Shown: piece after piece, positions 27,024 to 32,148 of the stretch | Layout: the number at the start of each line of letters is the position of its first letter | Numbering within the stretch: position 1 is the stretch's first letter | From: Prochlorococcus sp. AG-436-K22 | Lineage (GTDB): Bacteria > Cyanobacteriota > Cyanobacteriia > PCC-6307 > Cyanobiaceae | NCBI GenBank assembly: GCA_003212555.1 | Contig: QCPK01000015.1 | Location: forward strand, 1-32,148 | Reading direction: 5' to 3' | DNA: 32,148 nt | Notes under the pieces: generated by a model | The model's database searches: none | Told to the model about the DNA's origin: nothing | Seen by the model: only the letters and a program-made list of their open reading frames with translations | Position numbers and translations under genes: made by a program

Positions 27024-27174
27024 GTATAAGAAGTTAACTCAAAATAGCTATTATTCTTCTTTTTACCAGTCTAAAAACAATAAATACTACGCAAAATTAG
27101 CAAAAGATTTAGTTTAATTACTCTATACTCAATAGTTCCTATCAAGGATAGAAGATAAAAAGACTTGTATATCA

Positions 27175-27369
27175 ATGGTTTATATGTTTAATAATACCAA
27201 ATGGAACTTGCGTGAAACGGGTTTTATAGAGACTTATTTGCATTCATTCCTTACCCACTGGAGAGAGTCTAGATCTCCAAGATCAAATACTAGTCTCCAA
27301 TTAGAAAAAGCACCTTTGAGATTACCTAACTCCAATTTTACAATTGCTCAATTGGAGTACACTTTCTAA
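27175..27369 (+). CDS. doubtful 64-residue reading frame
   Basis: The frame runs from ATG 27175 to TAA 27369 in an otherwise gene-poor stretch and matches no family I know. It encodes a basic, Trp/Phe-containing N-terminal half (WNLRETGFIETYLHSFLTHW) and a Ser/Pro-rich second half. Codon choice is not unlike neighbouring genes, and a weak TATACT box lies at 27124-27129, but no ribosome site stands close to the ATG. A 9-base-arm stem-loop overlaps its last codons. It may be a small protein, a decayed gene or a chance frame. Confidence 0.35.
   Translation: MVYMFNNTKWNLRETGFIETYLHSFLTHWRESRSPRSNTSLQLEKAPLRLPNSNFTIAQLEYTF
27329..27358 (+). repeat. strong stem-loop at the end of the small frame
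   Basis: ACTCCAATT (27329-27337) pairs perfectly with AATTGGAGT (27350-27358) around a 12-base loop. The next bases are acactttct, a poor T-tract, so an intrinsic terminator or the end of a small RNA is possible but not shown. Confidence 0.4.
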
Positions 27370-27766
27370 TACTTCGGGTTAATCCTAATTGCGTTGCTGT
27401 AATCAAATATGCTCTATAAAATTTCCATCATTATATTTTGAAGTCCAAGGTTGAAATGAAAATCTGCTGTCTCCGAATTTGTTTTTGACGAACAGAAAAC
27501 ATTGCCTCAGCCATTGTCAATATAGCTCCCGTACCTATTACCCAAAGTTCTCCCAAAGATATAAACGATTACTCTTCCTTCTAATCTAATCCAAGTATGT
27601 GAAAAGCTCCTTATACAATTTCTCCTTTGAGATGATCACAACGTACTGCAGCGAAGTCAGGGTGAAGTGCCTACTTGAGATACCTTGTCACTCTATCACT
27701 TGAAAATTGAAAAGATTCCACGACGAAGTATATCTTTTAATCTATAACTATATTTTGTAGTCATTT
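27370..27766. other. gap of about 400 bases without a recognisable gene
   Basis: No tRNA, known RNA or long frame is seen between the small frame and the guaA stop. On the minus strand a 41-codon frame runs from TTG 27556 (or ATG 27514) to TAA 27431, encoding LGELWVIGTGAILTMAEAMF and then a basic tail; it resembles a tiny membrane peptide or a gene remnant, with weak support. No clear guaA terminator was found. Confidence 0.4.
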
Positions 27767-29353
27767 TCATTCCCACTCTATAGTTCCAGGTGGCTTACTA
27801 GTTATGTCTAGGACAACACGATTAACTCCTTTTACCTCATTTACAATCCGATTTGAAATTGTCTCTAGAAGTTCATTTGGCAGCCGAGACCAATCTGCTG
27901 TCATACCATCTTCACTAGAAACACATCTTAAAACAATTGGCCATGCATATGTTCTCTGATCACCCATTACACCAACTGAACGAACAGGCAATAAAACAGC
28001 AAAGGCCTGCCAGATATCATGATATAAACCAGCTTCTGCTATTTCTTCTCTGACTATTAGATCTGCATCACGAAGACAATTTAATTTTTGATTTGTCACT
28101 TCACCTAATATTCTAATTGCTAAACCGGGTCCAGGAAAAGGGTGACGTTCAACAATCTCATCTGGCAAGCCTAAAGACCTCCCAACTTTTCTTACTTCAT
28201 CTTTGAATAAAGTTCTCAACGGTTCAACTAACTTAAACTGTAAATCCTTAGGCAATCCGCCTACATTATGATGACTTTTTATCTTTACTGCGATTCTCTC
28301 ACCCGTTTTTGGATCAATGTTAGTTCCTGCACTCTCGATCACATCAGGATACAAAGTTCCTTGAGCAAGATAATCAAAAGGTCCTAAACGTATACTCTCC
28401 TCCTCAAAAACACGAATAAATTCAGTACCTATAATTTTTCTCTTCTCTTCAGGGTCAGTAACACCTTTTAGTTTCAAGACAAAGCGCTCTCTAGCATTAA
28501 TATATTCGACATTGATATTAAATTTCTGATCAAAAAACTCCATTAAGAATTCAGGCTCACCTTTCCTCATGAAACCTTGATCAATAAACATACATGTAAG
28601 TTGGTCGCCTATAGCCCTTTTCAAAAGAAAAGCAAGTGTAGAAGAGTCAACTCCACCGGATAATGCCAACAAAACTTTTTTCTTTCCAACTTGATGTCTC
28701 ACATGAGAAATTGCTTCATCTATAAAAGTCTTTGTGGTCCAATCAGGCTGACAACAACAAATGTTATATACAAAATTCCTAATCAATACCATCCCTTGAG
28801 TAGAGTGAACAACTTCAGGATGGAATTGGACACCATAAAAACGATTTTCATGTGATGCAATTGCAGCATCTAAAGTATTCCCTGTATGAGCCAGGCTTAC
28901 AAAATTATCGGGTAATTTCTGCACAGAATCTCCATGACTCATCCACATAATCGAACCATTTTCGACATTAGTTAATAATGCAGTTGGATCATCTACTTCC
29001 AAAGGGGCTTTTCCATATTCAGCTTTCCCAATTGCTGAGCCAACAACACCTCCCAATTGCTGAACCATAATCTGCATTCCATAGCAAACCCCTAAAACAG
29101 GAATACCTAAATCCCAAATAGCTGGATCAGGGCTAGGGGCACCCTTTTCATAGACTGAACTAGGGCCACCGCTAAGAATGATCCCTTTGGGATCAAGTTC
29201 TCGTAATTGTTTTGCAGTTGTGGTATAACCCAAAACCATTGAATAGACTTCTGTTTCTCTAATCCTTCTTGCTATTAACTCAGAATATTGTGAGCCAAAG
29301 TCAAGAATGATGATGGATGGCTTCCGATCAATTTTAGAATTAGAATCGTCCAT
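27767..29353 (-). CDS. guaA: GuaA, GMP synthase (glutamine-hydrolysing)
   Basis: GuaA aminates XMP to GMP with ammonia from glutamine and ATP. The 528-residue length is normal. The N-terminal class I glutaminase has Cys90 in GVCYGMQ and the His178-Glu180 pair in QFHPE. The ATP-pyrophosphatase domain has the P-loop LSGGVDSS at about 231-238, and the C-terminal dimerisation domain ends in the family signature [16 protein letters not shown] at 29353 ([13 protein letters not shown]) places the first strand [10 protein letters not shown] a dozen residues in, as usual. It follows cbiD by 59 bases on the same strand; cotranscription is possible though the pathways differ. Confidence 0.97.
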   Translation of the reverse strand: MDDSNSKIDRKPSIIILDFGSQYSELIARRIRETEVYSMVLGYTTTAKQLRELDPKGIILSGGPSSVYEKGAPSPDPAIWDLGIPVLGVCYGMQIMVQQLGGVVGSAIGKAEYGKAPLEVDDPTALLTNVENGSIMWMSHGDSVQKLPDNFVSLAHTGNTLDAAIASHENRFYGVQFHPEVVHSTQGMVLIRNFVYNICCCQPDWTTKTFIDEAISHVRHQVGKKKVLLALSGGVDSSTLAFLLKRAIGDQLTCMFIDQGFMRKGEPEFLMEFFDQKFNINVEYINARERFVLKLKGVTDPEEKRKIIGTEFIRVFEEESIRLGPFDYLAQGTLYPDVIESAGTNIDPKTGERIAVKIKSHHNVGGLPKDLQFKLVEPLRTLFKDEVRKVGRSLGLPDEIVERHPFPGPGLAIRILGEVTNQKLNCLRDADLIVREEIAEAGLYHDIWQAFAVLLPVRSVGVMGDQRTYAWPIVLRCVSSEDGMTADWSRLPNELLETISNRIVNEVKGVNRVVLDITSKPPGTIEWE

Positions 29354-29412
29354 ATCTAAACAAAAATCAAAAGGTTCTTAGAAACTCAGAATAGATACAA
29401 TTTCAAATGATA

Positions 29413-30561
29413 CTAGTCTTCTAACTTCAACCCAAGAGATTTCATTTTGTTGAAAGCATAAGGGCCAGCCCACCTTAATTTTCTTTTTCGATCAAACATA
29501 ATTGCACCTATCTCAATCGAAGAAGATACATATCGTTGGAGATATTGTTTACTTCTTTTCTCAACTTCTAAAGCTAAGCGAGCCCAAAGCCTTTTAGCAC
29601 TAGTTAAATCATTTCTTTCTAATATCAATAAAGCTTCCTCAACAGAATTTGCACTCTCAAACCCCTTGATAAAAGTAGAAGATATACCCTCCTTAAATGC
29701 CAAAGCAATTAAAGTTTCTAAGCGATTATCAGCTAAATGATGATGTGTATGAAAAACACCCCCAGCTAATTTAATAAGTTTTCCATGATATCCAAATAAA
29801 AATAACTCTTTAACCTTTTCTTCTGCTGCTGAAACAAGTAAAGGGCCTAACCAGTTACCAGTTTTAATAATTTGATTAGGAGGTATCCCATGATCTAAGG
29901 CTAAGTTGAAACCATTTTCACCAATCACAAAGATTAGAGAACCTGAAAAACTTTCTTGTAAGCAACGTCCTCGCAAAGATTCAATTGTCTTTTGCAATTG
30001 TTGAGGTGATGCACTTACCTGTACATCAATCTGAGTTCCAATTAAAGCAAGTCCATCAACAACACCAAATGCATGATTACTAGTTTTCTTCGCTAATTCT
30101 TTTCCACAAGGAAATATTATTTCTAGTCGAAGCAAGTATCCTTTCTTATAAAAAGGGTAAAGATTAAAAGTCAACAATTCTCGAGCAAATTCAGAAATAG
30201 AGATTTCATAGGTTGAAGAGTTTTTCCCGACCCCATAACCAGGAATAATTTTCAACCAATTCTTAGATTCAGCCAAGCTCTTTTCAAGAGTTTGTTCCTG
30301 ATTAATCTTTATAAATTCTAGACAAGTCCATATTTCTAAATCACGTGTTAAATCTAATCCTGCAGCAGAGTCACAATTACTGATAGCAATTGCCTTTTCT
30401 CCGCTATCCAATAAAGCTGCCGATCTAATAGGAACAAATATTGACTCCTGATTATTAGAAAAATCAATCCTTTGTTTAGCATCAACCGATTTTTCAGTTA
30501 AAGCCTGAGCTGCCGCTTTAGCTGCTGCTGTTACCCAAATAGGAAGAGTGAATCCTCGCAA
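29413..30561 (-). CDS. cbiD: CbiD, cobalt-precorrin-5B C1-methyltransferase
   Basis: CbiD methylates C1 of the corrin ring in the cobalt-early route to cobalamin (in marine picocyanobacteria, pseudocobalamin). The 382-residue protein begins RGFTLPIWVTAAAKAAAQAL, the family start, and shows IIPGYGVGKN, a central GVVDGLALIGTQI, and FGYHGKLIKLAGGVFHTHHHLADNR, the conserved C-terminal block. In many CbiD proteins the central segment reads more like SGLGVIGTTGI; here it is changed, which is a variation rather than a break. No ATG is available: TTG at 30559-30561 is the likely start, with ATT at 30579 as the only upstream alternative before the in-frame TGA. No ribosome site is evident. The assignment of family is secure. 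Confidence 0.9.
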   Translation of the reverse strand: MRGFTLPIWVTAAAKAAAQALTEKSVDAKQRIDFSNNQESIFVPIRSAALLDSGEKAIAISNCDSAAGLDLTRDLEIWTCLEFIKINQEQTLEKSLAESKNWLKIIPGYGVGKNSSTYEISISEFARELLTFNLYPFYKKGYLLRLEIIFPCGKELAKKTSNHAFGVVDGLALIGTQIDVQVSASPQQLQKTIESLRGRCLQESFSGSLIFVIGENGFNLALDHGIPPNQIIKTGNWLGPLLVSAAEEKVKELFLFGYHGKLIKLAGGVFHTHHHLADNRLETLIALAFKEGISSTFIKGFESANSVEEALLILERNDLTSAKRLWARLALEVEKRSKQYLQRYVSSSIEIGAIMFDRKRKLRWAGPYAFNKMKSLGLKLED

Positions 30562-30635
30562 ATCAACAAAAGAAGTAATGAGTCAAGAAATTTGCTTGAT
30601 AGTTTTTTAAGATAGCTTTTATAGGTACTTCTTCT

Positions 30636-31790
30636 ATGCAAGACAAACTTACGTTAATGATCCCAGGCCCAACGCCGGTACCAGAAAGAGTCTTAAAAGC
30701 CCTAGGGAAACATCCTATTGGCCACAGAAGTCAAGAGTTTCAACAAATTGTAAAAAGAACAACTGAACTCCTTAAGTGGCTGCATCAAACGAATGGGGAC
30801 GTGCTAACAATCACTGGTAGTGGCACTGCTGCGATGGAAGCAGCAATTATTAACACTCTTAGCCAAGGCGACAAGGTCATCTGTGGAGAAAATGGAAAGT
30901 TTGGGGAAAGATGGGTAAAAGTTGCTAAAGCCTATGGCCTAGATGTCACAACTATAAAAGAGGATTGGGGGAAGCCTTTAGATCCTGAGAAGTTTAAATC
31001 TATCCTTGACAAGGACGATGAAATCCGTGCAGTAATAATAACTCATTCTGAAACATCTACAGGCATTATTAATGATTTAAAGGCAATAAGTAGGCACGTG
31101 AAGGCTCATAGAAATGCGATAATAATTGCAGATTGTGTAACGAGTCTTGGTGCATGTAATGTTCCAATGGATGAATGGGGAATAGATGTAATAGCATCCG
31201 GCTCTCAAAAAGGTTACATGATGCCCCCGGGACTCAGTTTTGTCGCAATGAATGAAAATGCTTGGGAAGCAAGTAAAAGATCTAATCTTCCAAAATTTTA
31301 TTTAGATCTTCAATCTTACAAAAAATCTATAGATAAAGATAGCAATCCATTTACACCAAGTGTGAACCTATACTTTGCACTTGAAGAATCACTTTCAATG
31401 ATGAAAGATGAAGGTCTATCTTCGATATTTAATCGACACAAAAGGCATATGAATGCAACTCAGGAAGCAATGAAATCAATGGGTCTTGATCTTTTTGCAA
31501 AGGATGGTTTTGGGAGCCCCGCCATTACCTCCGTAGAACCGACTGGCCTAGATGCAGAAACAATACGAAAAACCGTAAAAGTCAACTTTGATATTCTTCT
31601 TGCAGGTGGGCAAGATCATCTCAAAGGCAAGATCTTCCGTATTGGCCATCTTGGCTTTGTCAATGATAGGGATATTATTACTGCAGTGGCTGCAATAGAG
31701 TCAGCTTTAGATCAACTCAATGAATTAAAAAAACCTCTAGGAACAGGAGTTGCCACTGCTACAAAAATCCTAAACAAACAATCCAATTAA
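30636..31790 (+). CDS. class V aminotransferase (alanine/serine-glyoxylate type)
   Basis: This 384-residue PLP enzyme begins MIPGPTPVPERVLKAL with HPIGHRSQEF, a signature of alanine-glyoxylate/serine-pyruvate aminotransferases. GSGTAAMEAAI binds the cofactor phosphate, DCVTSLGA carries the aspartate that contacts the ring, and Lys192 in SGSQKGYMMPPG forms the Schiff base; RIGHLGFV near the C-terminus binds substrate carboxyl. The likely role is glyoxylate-to-glycine conversion in photorespiration, using alanine or serine as donor. Cyanobacterial members are sometimes labelled soluble hydrogenase small subunit, an old misnomer. ATG at 30636 is preceded by no ribosome site. TTGATA at 30596 with TATAGG 18 bases on could be a promoter, but would leave almost no leader. 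Confidence 0.92.
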   Translation: MQDKLTLMIPGPTPVPERVLKALGKHPIGHRSQEFQQIVKRTTELLKWLHQTNGDVLTITGSGTAAMEAAIINTLSQGDKVICGENGKFGERWVKVAKAYGLDVTTIKEDWGKPLDPEKFKSILDKDDEIRAVIITHSETSTGIINDLKAISRHVKAHRNAIIIADCVTSLGACNVPMDEWGIDVIASGSQKGYMMPPGLSFVAMNENAWEASKRSNLPKFYLDLQSYKKSIDKDSNPFTPSVNLYFALEESLSMMKDEGLSSIFNRHKRHMNATQEAMKSMGLDLFAKDGFGSPAITSVEPTGLDAETIRKTVKVNFDILLAGGQDHLKGKIFRIGHLGFVNDRDIITAVAAIESALDQLNELKKPLGTGVATATKILNKQSN

Positions 31791-31836
31791 TTTTCTTGGA
31801 CATCAAGTTAATCAGGCAGTCTTAGGGACCAAAGTC

Positions 31837-32124
31837 TTAAGCAGCAATATCATGATTGCTAACCCTTTCTTCATGCCAAATCTCCTCAGCATCGACATCA
31901 TTAGAAGAATTATTTAGCAGACCCTTACATTCTTGCAAAAGCTGATCTACGCCATCAAGCATAACCATCTCTTCATCTGATTGGACATCTTTAGATTCAG
32001 TAGAACGCAACTCTAAAGATTCGATTCGCTGCTCAAGCGTCACCAATCTTTGTGAAATTGCAGCCACTGTCTGAGCAAGATCTTCAGCAGTCCGAGTTAT
32101 TCTAAATGAACAAGAATTGGGCAT
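31837..32124 (-). CDS. small acidic coiled-coil protein, 95 residues
   Basis: The family is not recognised. After a short polar start, residues about 13-42 form a heptad-patterned helix (AEDLAQTVAAISQRLVTLEQRIESLEL), good for a coiled coil; the rest is very acidic (SKDVQSDEEMVMLDGVDQLL, then NSSNDVDAEEIWHEER). No membrane span or signal is seen. ATG at 32122-32124 has no clear ribosome site. It converges with the aminotransferase with 46 bases between stops, where no strong hairpin is seen. It is probably a conserved cyanobacterial unknown that multimerises; its partner is unknown. Confidence 0.7.
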   Translation of the reverse strand: MPNSCSFRITRTAEDLAQTVAAISQRLVTLEQRIESLELRSTESKDVQSDEEMVMLDGVDQLLQECKGLLNNSSNDVDAEEIWHEERVSNHDIAA

Positions 32125-32148
32125 TTAATGAAGTTTGCAAATGAACTA

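Noticed and set aside
27370-27766. A tRNA, 6S RNA or other known RNA in the gap before guaA
   Set aside because: No cloverleaf, CCA-adjacent acceptor stem or recognisable conserved RNA sequence could be found by eye on either strand.
30581-30586. TTGACT on the minus strand as the cbiD -35 element
   Set aside because: It ends only about 20 bases before the TTG start, which leaves no room for a -10 box and transcription start.
30596-30625. TTGATA/TATAGG as a firm promoter of the aminotransferase
   Set aside because: The spacing is acceptable but the leader would be only a few bases, so it was mentioned in the gene entry rather than called.

Overview
The window looks like chromosome of a marine picocyanobacterium, most probably Prochlorococcus. 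The reasons are low GC with very compact gene packing, an adjacent flavodiiron pair of the Flv3/Flv1 type, a CbiD-type (oxygen-independent style) cobalamin-ring enzyme, a cyanobacterial SNF2 helicase followed by a SWIM zinc-finger gene, and a gene order (aminotransferase, cbiD, guaA, two unknown genes, PBP2, flv pair, helicase, alaS, speA, ndk, thiO, gatB, coaE, argJ) that I remember as typical of this genus. The strain cannot be named from sequence reading alone. No tRNA, rRNA, CRISPR array, insertion sequence or phage gene was found.

Left part (1-5200): an AT-richer block of envelope glycan genes. A methyltransferase-glycosyltransferase fusion (cut by the window edge) and a multi-membrane-span GT-C glycosyltransferase run leftward. 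A half-size ABC exporter runs rightward from a shared, roughly 300-base control region with a plausible promoter and two stem-loops. Together they suggest synthesis of a polyprenyl-linked sugar, its transfer outside the membrane, and export or flipping of a lipid or glycan; this is inference.

Middle part (5268-15112): compact housekeeping genes on alternating strands: argJ (arginine), coaE (coenzyme A), gatB (tRNA amidation), thiO (thiamine thiazole), ndk (nucleotides), speA (polyamines) and alaS (Ala-tRNA). Several tail-to-tail pairs are only 2-3 bases apart, and several genes have no possible ATG start and apparently use TTG.

Next (15343-24184): a rightward series: SNF2-type helicase plus SWIM-domain protein, then flv3-flv1 (overlapping TAATG), a flavin reductase-like gene and a 77-residue orphan. 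The flv pair is expected to form a heteromeric O2-reducing electron sink for photosynthesis; the second partner has visibly lost most of its di-iron ligands.

Right part (24206-32124): leftward PBP2 (mrdA) with two unknown genes directly upstream, then a 743-base stretch with little coding (one doubtful 64-residue reading frame ending in a strong stem-loop), then leftward guaA and cbiD, a rightward class-V aminotransferase of the alanine/serine-glyoxylate type, and a leftward small acidic coiled-coil protein.
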